NCBI GenBank assembly: GCA_964020975.1 | Contig: OZ026612.1 | Location: forward strand, 136,034,763-136,098,762 | Source of the DNA: Hermodice carunculata | Taxonomy: Eukaryota; Annelida; Polychaeta; Eunicida; Amphinomidae | DNA: 64,000 bases | Direction: 5' to 3' | Shown here: positions 47,131-59,499 of the stretch, in pieces | Position numbering within the stretch: position 1 is the first letter of the stretch | Layout: the number at the start of each line of letters is the position of its first letter | Notes under the pieces: model-generated | What the model was told of the DNA's origin: nothing | The model's database searches: none | Seen by the model: only the letters and a program-made list of their open reading frames with translations | Position numbers and translations under genes: made by a program

Positions 47131-47602
47131 ATGGAATAATAAGATGGAAAGTATTGTCCGGAAACAAAATATGGACTATGGACAGCCGAATGGTTGATTA
47201 CTGTAGGGCTTCCGCATATACAATGTGGGACCCTAATAACAAATTTAAAGGTCCTCTTGATTGAGCATGTTTCAAATGGATACACGGATGACTCGATCAT
47301 TGATTGTTCTAACCATTCATCGCACTTTGAAAAAATTTAGATGTGAAAATAATTCTTTCATTCACATTCTTACAAAAAATAATCACCGCCCTGTCAATCA
47401 TCTATTTCTGTTCATTCCCAACACCCTCAATACGTCAAAGGTTAGTGACATCACAAACCCAACACCCTGGCTGACAGGGAAGACTCTGACCATGCTGGTA
47501 AGCAGTGGCTGTCAATTGAGGGTCACTTGGTTTGAACATATTTTATTCACACTTCATCAACAGGATTAAAAATGCATGTGGAAATATTAATTTTTTGTCC
47601 CT

Positions 47603-47880
47603 GTTCCCGCCTAGGATGGATCAGTGTGTTGTGGCAATAAAAGTTCTACAGCTTGTTTACATTCCACCCAAAGACCTGAAATTAGGGAGCGCGTAGACCT
47701 GCACAGTCAAGATTTACTGGGACAAGCTGCAAGGCCCTGGGAACCCATCTAACCTATGTAGTGAACACTTTGTGGAAAGTGACTTTGATTTGTCAAATAT
47801 GATGATGTGAAAGATACGTTTGGGGGGGAAAAAAACTACTGCCCTTGCCAAATGTGGTCCCAATAGAAGGATTGATGAAA
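47603..47880 (+). pseudogene. Decayed THAP-domain sequence
   Basis: After a pyrimidine tract and CCTAG, a frame from ATG at about 47614 reads MDQCVVAIKVLQ. After an in-frame stop it continues VKIYWDKLQGPGNPSNLCSEHF then VESDFDLSN, and after a second stop RLGGKKTTALAKCGPNRRID. The CSEHF..(S/D)FD block with the preceding W and PS is the hallmark of the THAP zinc finger, a DNA-binding domain found in host proteins and in P-element-type transposases. The N-terminal cysteine pair is not clear. It is a remnant of either a THAP gene or a DNA transposon. Confidence 0.5.
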
Positions 47881-48029
47881 CTAGCCAATTTAGGCATAAA
47901 CTCATAAACCAGTGGGGGAGCAATGAAGCATCTTTTTTTTTCTTTTACAGTATTTACAAATTAATCATCAGTATGATTCTGATCTCAAAGGTTGCATTAC
48001 AGCAAAATATTGGTCTTGTAGTTCTATGA

Positions 48030-50180
48030 CTGTTACACTGGGATGTTGTTACAAAGTGTTATATTGTAACTAAACGTTGGTGCATTTAACCATTGAAATT
48101 AATGGAAAACCAAAGGGGAGGGAAACATAGACAAACAGGGGCTAATCTTGATCCATGGACAAACAGGGGCTAATCTTGATCCATACCCATGTCTAAGGTT
48201 GAACATTCTAAAACAGGTCCCTGGGTTGAGTTAGCTGGTCACTGTAATGTGTATGTCCAATTATTACAACTGTATATTGCAAGGTGTTTAATCCCATAAC
48301 CAGATAACAACACTTGTTTGAATAGCTACCACTTTCATGTCTCATCTGCGCAGCTGCCAAATGGGCAGCTGGCCTTTGATCTCTTTCAATCATGTACACT
48401 ATTTGTGACAGTCCACAGCCAGCTCCTAATGATTGGGTGTGAAAGTTTCATCTCATTGTATCTTTGTCGTTAATATGGACCCAGAAAATAAGTCAGCCAG
48501 AGGAAAATATTTGCCAGTGTTAGATAATGGGTACAATCTGAAATAAAAGATCATAAGCACATGCACTGCATAATGATGGTTGTACATGTATATTGAAACG
48601 TAAAATACTGCCCTCCAACAGTCGCAAGCTAGGTAACTGCCGGGTAGGAGTTTTGATATTAAAAGCCATTCATAAATACAAACTTTTAATTAACTATTCA
48701 CAGACCATACTGATTGGATGGGAAAATTAACTGTTTGTACAGAATTTTACATGGACTAGGCGTACGCTGCATGTAGCTTTTCCCATGAATGCTAGAATTT
48801 GAAACACTACAAGACCTGGCTCATCCTGACTCAAATTCCAATTTATTACATGCATGCTTGTTCGTAATAAATGAACTCTAATAATTTTTGATAGGAAATA
48901 TCTCTTTTGCAAGGAATTATCATCATCCAGACATCAAGTTGGGATGGTCTGGCTGTTCCACGGCTGCACTACCCGGGGTACTAGAGACTGGTGATGGCAG
49001 GGTTACGGGCATCCCACTCATGTCTGTAAAGCTGAATGATCTAAGTTTCCTCTGCTGCTACAGCTTTTCTTGTTAATTCTTCTTCATCCTAATAAGACCA
49101 CATGCATGAAAACTCAAGTCAGACTCTCCGAAATTACTATGTTGTGCTGTTTCTGCCACGGCTTTTGGCTAACTGAAGACACTCTGGCTTATAACACATT
49201 GACCCTGGCCAGAGGGTTGTGTTTGTGACGTACAACAACACCTTCCCACATCAGGCCACGATCAGAGAAAATTCTGCGTTTTCATGTAGCAAATATGATG
49301 CATTTTTGGAGCTAAAAAAAAAAAACTAATCGCAAATGAAATTTAACATTTTGGTTTTCAGATATCATTTCTAACCACCCTACACAATAACTTTCTAATT
49401 TGTGGTGCCCGTCAAGAGGACCTTTAATATTTTTCATACCTATGATGCCAGTTTCAATATATTATTGATCCCACCACTAGTGGCACTCTAGACTTTTGAC
49501 TGTAGAATGTTCCTGTAGTAGTACATGCATATGGATATATTTGTACACAATTTAAGATGTAAATACCCTTACAGAAAATGCATTACCTCTGTGACCATGA
49601 AAACGGCCAAGGGCATCCACATTAGGCATTATCAAATTTCTATGGGACACACATTTGTGGTACATTGGGTATCCTTAGCCTCATTTTTTCTTTACAGAGT
49701 GAATTCAATGTCCCTTACTGAAGTGCTTCATGACCTTGAAAACAGATTTAGGTCAGCAAAATTTAACAAGGTGTGACCATTGGTATAACAGGATAACAAA
49801 AGTCAAACAGGATTTTTTGTCCACTTGAAAATTTTTTTAAAGAAATAGTCAATGTTTCATGCTTCAGGTAATAAAAAGTAACATAGAATCCTCCTGCCCA
49901 CCCGATGTTTTTGTGGGGAAAAAATTACATGCAAAACCAGACATTTTATACTACCTAAAAAATAAATAAATAAAGGGATCCAATTGCTGCAAAGGGATTT
50001 CATTTTTGTTAACTTGTGGACTTGTGTGGTGTCAGCTGACTTCACTTGTAAACTACCCTGTATGATGTGATGGACCGAGGCCAACTTCTTGCTTTGAATA
50101 CAAACCTTCCACAAACAATAATGCAATTTTGCAATAAAATCTGGTTTTCTTCTGAAGAAAAACCCTATCAACTGTCTGAC
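48030..50180. other. No recognisable gene
   Basis: About 2 kb with only short open frames. A 29-bp direct duplication ('GACAAACAGGGGCTAATC', 48131 and 48160) is the only local structure seen. Confidence 0.45.
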
Positions 50181-50189
50181 ATGGTGGCA

Positions 50190-50372
50190 CAGTGGTACCT
50201 GCTACATAAGACCACCCCTTCTGTCAGCCAAAAATGGTGACATATATGTATATAACAGGTGGTCTTAAATTGGAGGTAAGTTTACATAGAATCTAGACTG
50301 TTGTGTCATCAGAAATGTGGTCAAGAAAGCCAGGCGGTCTCTCATGGAAGTGGTCTTAAACTGCTACCACTG
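50190..50372. mobile_element. Tc1/mariner-pogo-like MITE, family D, copy 2
   Basis: A 183-bp sister of 22060-22245. The ends are CAGTGGTACCTGC and GCTACCACTG in inverted orientation, and TA follows the right end. Internal 'GGTGGTCTTAAATTGGAGGT' and 'CTCTCATGGAAGTGGTC' motifs are conserved between the copies. Confidence 0.85.
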
Positions 50373-50770
50373 TATATATAGTTACTCGGTTACAGTGAGT
50401 CTGCATCTTCATCTCACTGTCAAGGTCATAGCTTAAGCCAACCTCATTTATGAGAGGGCTGCTACCCACTTACCAATCACTGCAAATCCTCTGTAGGTCT
50501 TTACCTCACACAAAATTTATGTTATGTTCACTTGAGATGAAATTCATGTGATAGCATGGCACCTGTTAGAACCATGCGTGTGCATGCCTCAACATACCCC
50601 AAGGCCTGATGGACTTGAATAGGATTTTATTTGATGCATACCTATTACAGGTTTACATGCAGAGTAAGCTGCTCATCTGACTAGGGAGTTTAATCATTGT
50701 GTTGACAGATAAGAGGGAACTGAGCTATGTACTGAACTGTATTTCTCCACATCCCTGATGTTCTGAAAAG

Positions 50771-51005
50771 GGGATGCATATGGAAAGCCAAACCTGCAAA
50801 TATTCACAAATAAAGATATCTGAATCTGACTGGAAATACAGATATATCTGAATTAGAAATACAGCTATCTGTATTAGAATTACAGATATGTGTACTAGAA
50901 ATACAGATATCTGAATTAAAAAAACAGATATCTGTATAAAATGACAAAATAGACATATTTGTATTTCTAATTCAGATATCTGTATTTCTAATAAATATAT
51001 TTCTA
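50771..51005. repeat. Left end of inverted-ended segment with CAGATATCTG array
   Basis: Starts GGGGATGCATATGGAAAGC...TGCAAATATTCACAAA, which is repeated inverted at 54249-54303. It continues into an array of about eight imperfect units of 17-22 bp centred on the palindrome CAGATATCTG with spacers such as AATTAGAAATA. Confidence 0.85.
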
Positions 51006-51559
51006 CTTCAACAACACAAGCTACAGAGCAATGAATGCTCCCTTGTGCGGAACTGCATACAGATCTATGGCATGCATTTATTTCACTATGTGAGACCAAG
51101 GTGGGTGCAAACCAAACCAGGCTATGCAAATCACATCTGATTTGGAGCACCACCAGAGCATATTTCCCCACATGTATGATTCTGGGCCTGGGGTATTACT
51201 AGACCTAGTATCGGGCCTCTGGACCACTGAGATTGGATGGTATGTCCATGTCACTCCTAGTCCAGAGGCCCAAGACCAGGTGACAGTCTAGGGTATTAGC
51301 TCCAGCTAGGGCACACACGACATTGATCATACAAAAATTTGATCACCCTTGAACTGAAATCAAACTATATGACGGTGGGTGCCTTGGACAGCCTGGGTCA
51401 GGGTACATGTAGGCAATATGGAGTAAGTTCAATGGAGACCAATTTGCCACTTAGTCATAGGAGGGCATCTTGAGTTTTTGAAGTGAAAGACTCCAGTCAC
51501 CTTGCTACAGATCTTTCACTGTAGAGCATATGTCCTGAAAGTGTCACGGCTATTTCTGT

Positions 51560-53280
51560 CTTTGGTCCATATAGTTCAAGTTCTTTATTGACAGGTTACG
51601 CCCTCTATGGGCCAATAGTCACAATACAAATTCAGATATGTAGAGGTCCGCCCTCTGCTGACACAAATCAACATTACTACAACTACAACAAGAACATGTG
51701 TAAATACAACACTAAAATAGAGAATAAAATAGAGTACAAAACACAAGACATGATCGGGGCAGTATGTACACAGGGCCCTTCACAATGCCACCACAATATT
51801 ACTGTGGGATTCTCATCTCCATAGCTTTATGGATGTACACCAAGTGCTATTATCAGCTGAGGCATAGAATTAAAGATGTAAAAGATTTTTTGTTCCCTGT
51901 TCATTGCATTAAAATGATTAGACTCACTGTTACATGTCTTAGTTAAATCCCTTCGCATCACATTGTATCTAGGACAATCGAACACAAAATGTAATCCATC
52001 TTCAATAATCCCTTGGTCACACTGCATACATAGCCTATTCTGAGCAGGTATATTCCTATGTCGACCCATTTCAATATACAATTTATGGGTACTAATTCTC
52101 AACCTGGTTATAGCTACTCTATGATTAATATTTTAATGTTATCCAGGTAGATTTCATAACCAAAATTATCTTTACATTTACAATAAAACCTTGGCTTATT
52201 GCCCTGATATTTGTTTTCTTTATTCTTTTCTGATGTCTCAAGCCACAAGCATTCAAATTTCTGTTCAAGTGTCTGAGCAACTTTAGACCAACTAGGTTTG
52301 TCTATATCCAGATTAAAGTCTTTCAGTGCCGTATTAACATTGTAGAAATATGTATTGCAGACATCTTTCATACTCCAAGCCTCACTATATGCAGCTTTTA
52401 TTAACCTGCCCTCCTCACTAGCTTTAATATGATCAACATATTTCATAACTTGTCTCCATATACTGGTGTAGATGGGATATCTACCCAATTCCCCACACAC
52501 AGCCATATTTGTGGCCTTCCCATTAACTCCTAAAACATATTTACAAAAAGATAAGTGTATTTTTTTCAAATTTACCCTCCATATATTTATTAGTAAAGCA
52601 GCTTGCCCCCTTCCTACCACAGGAATAGAGTGCTCCCCATAGTTCTGACCCTTACATTAAAATTGGTTTGATGAGAGTGTCAAACAGTCTCAACTCAAGA
52701 CCTGGGTTAAGGGAACTGTTGCTTATAGAGCTTTTCGAGTGAAATAGGGCTTTTTGTGCTTTCTTGCATAGATTGTCTATGGCGGCAGTGATACTACCGC
52801 TTGCTGATATTGTAATACCAAGATATGTGTATTGGTCCACGTTGTCAATTGTTAATCTGCCATAGTTGAGGATGCGGGACCCAGCTCTACCAAGAGTGTT
52901 GAATTCTATAATTTTTGTTTTTGTCATATTAATGTTCAGATGCCATTTTACACAGAATTGGTAAAGTTTGTCCAGTTGCATCTGTAAACCATTGGCGGAT
53001 GTAGACAACATAACCAAATCGTCTGCATACATCAAGCGATTAATTGGTTGGCCAGATAATACTGGTGTATCTTCATCATTAACTCCGAATCTGTCAGGTA
53101 TGTCATTAATAAAAAGGTTAAAGAGGGTCGGGCTCATTACGTCCCCTTGTTTGACACCTATGTTAGTTTTGATCATCTGTGTTCTCTTATGTCTTATCTT
53201 GACACATGCCTCAACATCATTGTACATAGGTTTCACAACTTGATAAAACTTCCCTCTGATACCTAATTATAGCAATTTGT
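51560..53280 (-). mobile_element. 5'-truncated LINE (non-LTR retrotransposon)
   Basis: On the - strand, 52652-53236 encodes reverse-transcriptase palm and thumb (VKQGDVMSPTLFNLFIND, then MYADDLVMLS, then YTYLGITIS). 52114-52620 encodes the connection (KYVLGVNGKATNMAVCGELG), and 51827-52102 the C-terminal zinc finger CMQC...HFVFDC (C-x2-C-x9-H-x4-C). Endonuclease and early palm are missing. The frame changes between these three blocks, so it is not functional. The 3' end near 51560-51600 carries AATAAAGAACTTGAACT on the - strand. It lies between the two CAGATATCTG arrays. The clade is not assigned. Confidence 0.85.
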
Positions 53281-53289
53281 ACAATTTGT

Positions 53290-53980
53290 ACATGAGGCCA
53301 GCCATATATGTTGAGGGACTGAAAACCCATGTCTATACAGTACCAAAGTCTTGTAAATTGCGTCCAGGCCACTGTGCCTCACGTCACCTTACCCAAAGTT
53401 TCTGTCTGGCAAGGTGAGACAAACACAACCCCAAACAAAACTCCATTTCAAGTTCAGGGCATGTCAATTCGTGGGGACAAACTGACCACTTTGCATCATC
53501 ACTACATCATCATGACATAATATGACAAAAGTTGTACATTTTTACTCTAAACATACATATAAAGTATCCTATAAATATGTACATGACCAACTACCTGTAA
53601 ACCTTCAGAAAATCCCCTCTGTTTTAAATCAAGAACATAAGCATAATACTTGGCAAAACTTCGATCTTTTTGCTAGCAGATGTACATGTAACCATGCATA
53701 GCCCCCCCCCCCCCAAAAAAAGAAAAAAGTTTCAGATTTGATTTACCAGATGTAACGAATTTAGTTTCTGGACCCTTATTTGTGTAAACCGGCTTCAAGC
53801 CCTACTTTATAGTGCTTTATACAAATCTTGATGAAATACCACAAAGTTGATATATAATTTCGATAAAAAAAGAAACAAATGGGATATGATTGATCTCGTA
53901 GACCCAAAATTACACAGTGAGGTTACAGAGGGTGTAGAGGGGTCCATCATTTACTGTACCTTCACTATGTGGCAACACAA
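53290..53980. other. No recognisable gene
   Basis: AT-rich spacer between the LINE and the right palindrome array, with a poly-C run at 53701-53714. Confidence 0.5.
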
Positions 53981-53984
53981 ATAG

Positions 53985-54303
53985 AAATATCTGTATTTAT
54001 AATACAGATATCTGAATTAGAAATATAGATATCTGAATTACAAATACAGATATCTGTATTAGAATTACAGACATCTGTATTACAAATAGAGATATCTGTA
54101 TTTCTAATTCAGATATCTGTATTAGAAATACAGATATCTGTATTTAATTGCAGATATCTGTATTTAATTGCAGATATCTGTATTTAAATACAGATATCTG
54201 TATTCAATTGCAGATATCTGTATTTTAATGCGGATATCTGCATTTAGAAATATAGATATCTCTGTTCGTGAATATTTGCAGCTTTCCATAGATGCAGACT
54301 CCC
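53985..54303. repeat. Right end of inverted-ended segment with CAGATATCTG array
   Basis: At least ten units of about 20 bp, such as CAGATATCTGTATTTAATTG. They are followed by GTGAATATTTGCAGCTTTCC plus ATAGATGCAGACTCCC, the inverted counterpart of 50771-50822. The units are closer to each other than those of the left array, which suggests local expansion. Confidence 0.87.
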
Positions 54304-54410
54304 AGCCTTTACCAATCTCCATGTCACCTGATTAGTGAGTAGTGCCATCCCCATGAATTTGTGGGGGCTGTACAGGATCCATCATCCTCCAAAAATATTT
54401 TTCATCAACT

Positions 54411-55205
54411 ATGAAAAGCTTATTAAATAATATAAGTGAGTGTGTCGCAAAGGAAACTTGCGATAAAATTGATTCCATATGTGATTTTACTTATGCTTTA
54501 ACTTCCATCATGCAGCCTTTTGGATGGGAATATATACAAGAGTTTCAATTAAGATGGCTCCATGTTGGTCATGCTACAAAACCTTATCTTTCAACAAGAT
54601 GTGTTGCTTCTAATAATTCTGACATTGCAGAGAATACTTTATTGCATAAATGTCCAATTTGGGCTAAAGCATACAGTAGTGCCATCTGTAGGCAAAAGAT
54701 CATTATAGACCTGGTGGCCAAAATGGTAACTAATCAAATTTTGTTCTCAGGATGTAGCACCTGCAGACCTATAAGTCTGTACAAATTTGTGGACCCTGTA
54801 AAATTTAAGTACTCAATGTTGCACCTGTTCACACACAATCTACACATACACCTAATAATTGAAAAAAGTCATATACATGGACCGATTGAACTATCAATAA
54901 TTCCACCGTGAACTAGATGAGTATTTGAATTTTGATACTGGTGCTCGCATGTAAGTTATGATCGTAATATGAATGTCGAATATTGACTGGCATGAATTCA
55001 GCTATAGTTCATGGGCTGTGTTCCCAGTGTTAACATTTCATTTCGTGAAGTGTTAATTCTTATTGCACCATCGACAATTGATGTAGAAATAGCACCTATA
55101 AATTATACAGAAGTTGAAAAAGTCCTACCTTTACCTAATAATTACAAAAAGACATTCCTTCCAAACCACAATGGTGAGAGATGCATCATTAACAGTGATG
55201 TATGA
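54411..55205 (+). other. Unassigned coding-like remnant
   Basis: An open frame of 166 codons (54411-54911, MKSLLNNISECVAKETCDK...) and, after a gap with stops, a second of 64 codons (55011-55205, with VLPLPNNYKKTFLPNH). Composition looks protein-like rather than satellite-derived and both are on the same strand. I recognise no domain. It may be a decayed transposon protein from the same insertion, but this is a guess. Confidence 0.3.
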
Positions 55206-55389
55206 ACATGTGATATTAACGCATTGGATTCTGCCTTGTAGATACTAACTAGACTCATGTTTAGACAAGGAAAGGGAACAAAATTTAGCAGTTTGTTTTA
55301 TAATTTCACCCTCAGCTGTAAGCATGTAATGGAATCTGTCCCCATATACAAGGCACTGAAATTAGGGCCCACATTCACCACATGCATGA

Positions 55390-57010
55390 GTATAAAGCTA
55401 ATTTCTTTCAGTCTCATATCTAGAACATTGGATTAGGAAATGGAATTTATCTTCGACAGTCTTACATAGTGAGCAAACTCTGTTAGTGTTACATACCTCA
55501 GTTTTAGGCCTGGTATACCTTCCAGTCTCAATTGCCAATTTGTGGCTGCTGGTTCTCAGGCGGGTTAGCGCTTTCCTATGTGCTGCTACTGTCACTATAT
55601 CCAGATAGTTTTCAAGTCTAAAACTGTTTTTTAAAAGGGCATATGTTCTGAGTTTACAGTCACTGTTTGAACCTGATTTCAGTCAGATTTCATTATAAAT
55701 GCCCTTACATTTACGCTGTGCAAGAACAGGAACACCAGTACAGTCTAGCTATTTTTCTATTTTGGTCACAGTATGAAACCAGCATCCAGGATCAACACTT
55801 AGTAATGATGCTTGAGATACTGATAATACAAACAGTGACCTAGATGATGTTGAAATATGGGCTTTGTATTTTGGAACACTCTTTAAAATTTCAAGGCCAA
55901 GAGGGTGTATCCCTAATTCAACACGCACCGCTGCTGAGGTAGTGTTTTTATGGACCCCTAACATATATCTTAAGAAACTCAGCAGAACTTTTTCAGTAAA
56001 AGAGCTATTGCATTTTGCAAGAGTTTTCTGGATAGATGCACCACACATAGATACTCCCCATTCTTCACTGCCATATAGGGCTATGAGTTTAATCAGTGAG
56101 TTAAACAGACTGATGGAAACTCTCGGAGAGAGGTTGTTAGTTGTTGTATGAAGTAATACAACGCAAGAACGAAAGGAAGAGATGACACGGGTGGACTTTT
56201 CAAGTTCCTCTTGAGAGACATCACAAAGTGGCATCTTCTTTCTTTGCCCGGAGGCAAGAGTAAAGTGGATGCTGAAAGCAAAGCGTGATGGGAAATAGGT
56301 CGGGGATTACCATCACAGGACGTAAATCTAAGGAAATTCCCTGTCAGTTTCACATGCGTATGACGCTTTGATTTTTACATAATGAAACGTAGGCTATCTG
56401 GAATCACTTTGTGTAAATGATTCACAATGAAACCACCAGGATCTTGTTACAAACTGTCTTGTCTGCAGTAAGTACCAAGTTAATATCTTATTTAAGAGCA
56501 CTATCAAAAGGGGAGTAGTATTTCTCTGCCACTTTTTATCATTTCACTTTTTATACCATCCTGGCCTGGAGATTTGTTATTCTTCAGTTTCATGATAGCT
56601 CATCTGACTTCCCCTGTGGTTATCTAAAAGTTGAACTCATAAAAAAATTGTGTTTTCATTTTCCTGAATAAAGTGCTATATGTTTGGGTCACAAAAGTCA
56701 CTAGGCTGATTCAAAAGTTTGTTGAATGTTTCTTTGTTTCAGTTTCAGTGAGTTCATTATATATTTTCCAAACCAGATTAGGATTATTTCTTTGAGTGGA
56801 GTACAGCTGATCTATGAGTCCCTGTTGGAATTTTTTTTTCTTTTTATTTGGTACCCTCTTGTAATTTTTCTTCTCTCTTCTGTACAGAGACAGTACTTGA
56901 GTGTTATATGGTTCAAATCCAAGTTTAACTCCTATTCTTTTTAGATTTTTATAGGTATCCCCACAGACATAGTCATAGGATTCAGGTAGGTCACAAGGCC
57001 TACATGGTAG
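55390..57010 (-). mobile_element. Decayed LINE copy with internal loss
   Basis: Reading on the - strand from about 57010: a linker with KRVPNKK and FQQGLIDQLYSTQRNNPNLV-like text, then (A)IMKLKNNKSPGQDG near 56560, the start of the reverse transcriptase. Sequence then jumps to LIALYGSEEWGV and RYMLGVHKNTTSAAVRVELG (55749-56234), and ends with the zinc finger CSLC...HFLIQC (55398-55595). Most of the palm is missing, replaced by about 250 bp near 56240-56500. It is related to the LINE at 51560-53280 but diverged. Confidence 0.75.
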
Positions 57011-57109
57011 CCAACAACATCAACATCTAAAATATTTTCAGGACTTGACCTCAACACAAGGATTCCACATGCGCATATAAGAGAGCATATATGTTGCGTC
57101 AAAAATGGA

Positions 57110-57560
57110 AATACCAATCGGGGGGGGGGGGGGGGGGGCACATAAAATATGACTGTCATAAGCCAAAGACGGCTTCCTGGCTAATCCTACCCCTTTGACG
57201 AAAACCACCTGCAGACAAATACAATTACAAATCTTTATTGCATATAAACTGAGATTACACATCAGTATCATACATATAACAGTAATAGAGCAGAAAAGAA
57301 CAAAAACAACAATACACTGGAATGTATAACACCCAACAATTATGGCCACATCAGGGGCAGTTTCGATGGGGAATCTTACAATATTTATACAGCAGGTTAT
57401 TTACGCAAAGCAGATGATCAGTTAACATAGCTTATGACATGCCTAAGAACATATTTATCCCCAATGCCACCGGACATTAGAAATATAAATTTATCTTCAT
57501 GTACAAGATTTGATGTGGTTGTATCTTAGGAGTTTTAGGTAAATACTTACAATATAATGT
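57110..57560. other. Non-coding, possible LINE 3' tail
   Basis: A poly-G run at 57120-57138 is followed by CAAATCTTTATTGCATATAA (57230 on), which read on the - strand ends ...AATAAAGATTTG, like a retroelement 3' end. No coding part is recognised upstream of it. Confidence 0.35.
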
Positions 57561-57779
57561 ATTGTACCAAAATGGTACATGTTTAGGAGATCTTAGGGGA
57601 TATCACACATGCTATAGCCACACTGGGGCACCAAGTGTCACAGACTACATGCTCGCACAACAGACGCTGTGGAAAGAAATAAGATTTTTCCATGTTCACA
57701 ATTTAACACCCTGGTCAATACATTGTATGATAGCCACTAGCATAACCATGGGCATATAATTATGCCACGGGCATATAAA

Positions 57780-58850
57780 AATTAAGCAGAAAGTCAATAA
57801 AGCAAAGGGTATGATAAAGCTAACAGCAATGAATAGTTTTAATAAGGCATTTACAGGGAGAGTTCTTTGGAAGAGGGTAGCAGTCCCAGGAATGTTGCAT
57901 GGTCTGGATGTTATTTCAATAAGTGAGAAAGACTTGGAATGGTTGGAAAAGGCACAGAGAGAGATGGGAAAATGGATACTAGGGGCTCCCCCTTGTGTGG
58001 CAACAGAAGCAGTACTAGGTGAACTTGGATGGATAAGTGTCAGGGATAGAATAGCAAAGTCTAAGTTGAACTATTGGGGCTATTTGCAGGATGTAGGAGA
58101 AGACAGGTGGTGCAGAAAGGTATATCTTGAGGCAGTTAGTGAGAAGACAAAGTGGATGACAGACATAAATAAGTTGGCGGAGAAGTATGATCTGAAGGGG
58201 CCAGATGAGATTGAAATGTGGTGGAAAACGTACGTGGGAAAGTTGGTTACTGAGAAGCATATTGTTAAATGGAAGAGAGGGGTGGAGGAAAAGAGCACAC
58301 TCATAGCATACAAAGGGCTTGATAAACCAGTCAGAGGAAAGTGTTGGGATTGTAGCAAGGGTTCAAAGTTGTTATTTCAAGGAAGAGCAGGAGTGATTAA
58401 TCTTGAGAAACGGACACAGAAGTGGACCAGTGGGAGCGATTGGAAGTGCAAGATATGCAGGGAGGATGAGGATGAGACAATAGATCATTTTCTTGTGTGG
58501 TGTTCAGAGTATCAGGGATTGAGAGATAATCTGTTTGAAGGGTGGAAAGAGAAGGATGAATTATGTAGAAGTCTAGAACAAGTGCAGAGCATGGCAGAGG
58601 GTGATAGGTTAGCCTGGATGTTGGGGTTGAAAGGAGATAGTCAGGAAGTGGAGTAGGGATTGAGTTAGTTAAGGGCTTTCTGGTGAAGTGCTGGGAAAGA
58701 AGAAGTAACGTGTTAGGTTTGAGGGAGTCTGAAGCCAGAGTAGGGAACTGAGAGAGGGGAAGGGAGAAGGTAGCCCTTATAAGGGCTCCCACGACTATGT
58801 CTATGGCAACATAGACAGGGACTGTGGGCATGCCAAGCACAAGATGCGAT
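57780..58850 (+). mobile_element. LINE ORF2 3' part, + strand
   Basis: A 281-codon open frame (57811-58656) encodes the region after the reverse-transcriptase palm: VAVPGMLHGLDVISISEKDL, WILGAPPCVATEAVLGELGW, then the zinc finger CKIC...HFLVWC (C-x2-C-x9-H-x4-C), ending GDSQEVE. It is followed by about 190 bp of G-rich 3' UTR. The frame is uninterrupted and less AT-rich than its surroundings, so this insertion is the youngest LINE in the window. It is 5'-truncated: palm and endonuclease are absent. The clade is not assigned. Confidence 0.85.
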
Positions 58851-58859
58851 TGTGGGATA

Positions 58860-59490
58860 GGTGTTGATTTCTTGGCCTCCTTTTCAGGACCACAGCAAAC
58901 AAGTGGAGGGCCAAAGACAATTATTATTATATACTACAGAAGAACAACAAATGACAAATATGGGTCTGCATAAATATGTGTGGAGACAGGGCAACGACGT
59001 AAAATTTCGAACCACATTACTGTTCAATGCAGTGCACCAGAGAATCGTACCTCAAACCTGAACAACTCAGGGCTGAATGACATCTAGATGACTTGGTTAA
59101 TCAACTGAATGACATTTTCTGTACAGCTGCTGAAATTGCAACAGTGAAAAAACTCAGGCCCTCTTGTAATCAAAAAAAGAAGGAAAGAAAAAGAAACACA
59201 AAAAGTGATATGATCAATACTGTGCCTATGAATCTATGTATGCCGATTACACAACTGCAGTGAGCAATGACGATGCAGAAGCCCGACACTCACAGTATGC
59301 CCTCCTAATCAAGGTTAAATTCAAACTACATAAAACTGGAAATCAAAACTTCATGACAAGACTCCTATCGTTAATGTCTACTGGCCTGCATGTTGCCACA
59401 AATTGTTGGCTTACAAACTAACAAAGTTATGATCAAGATACAGAAATATATATTCATTCATGGCATTGTCGGCTGGTATTTGTGGCCCCA
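58860..59490. other. No recognisable gene
   Basis: AT-rich DNA with short open frames only. Confidence 0.45.
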
Positions 59491-59499
59491 TTCGGTATA

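Noticed and set aside
50725-51171. 148-codon Ile/Gln-rich frame
   Set aside because: It reads through the CAGATATCTG array, and the repeats explain the composition.
57038-57349. Membrane-like frame with a poly-Pro run
   Set aside because: The Pro run is a poly-G tract on the other strand, and there is no domain.
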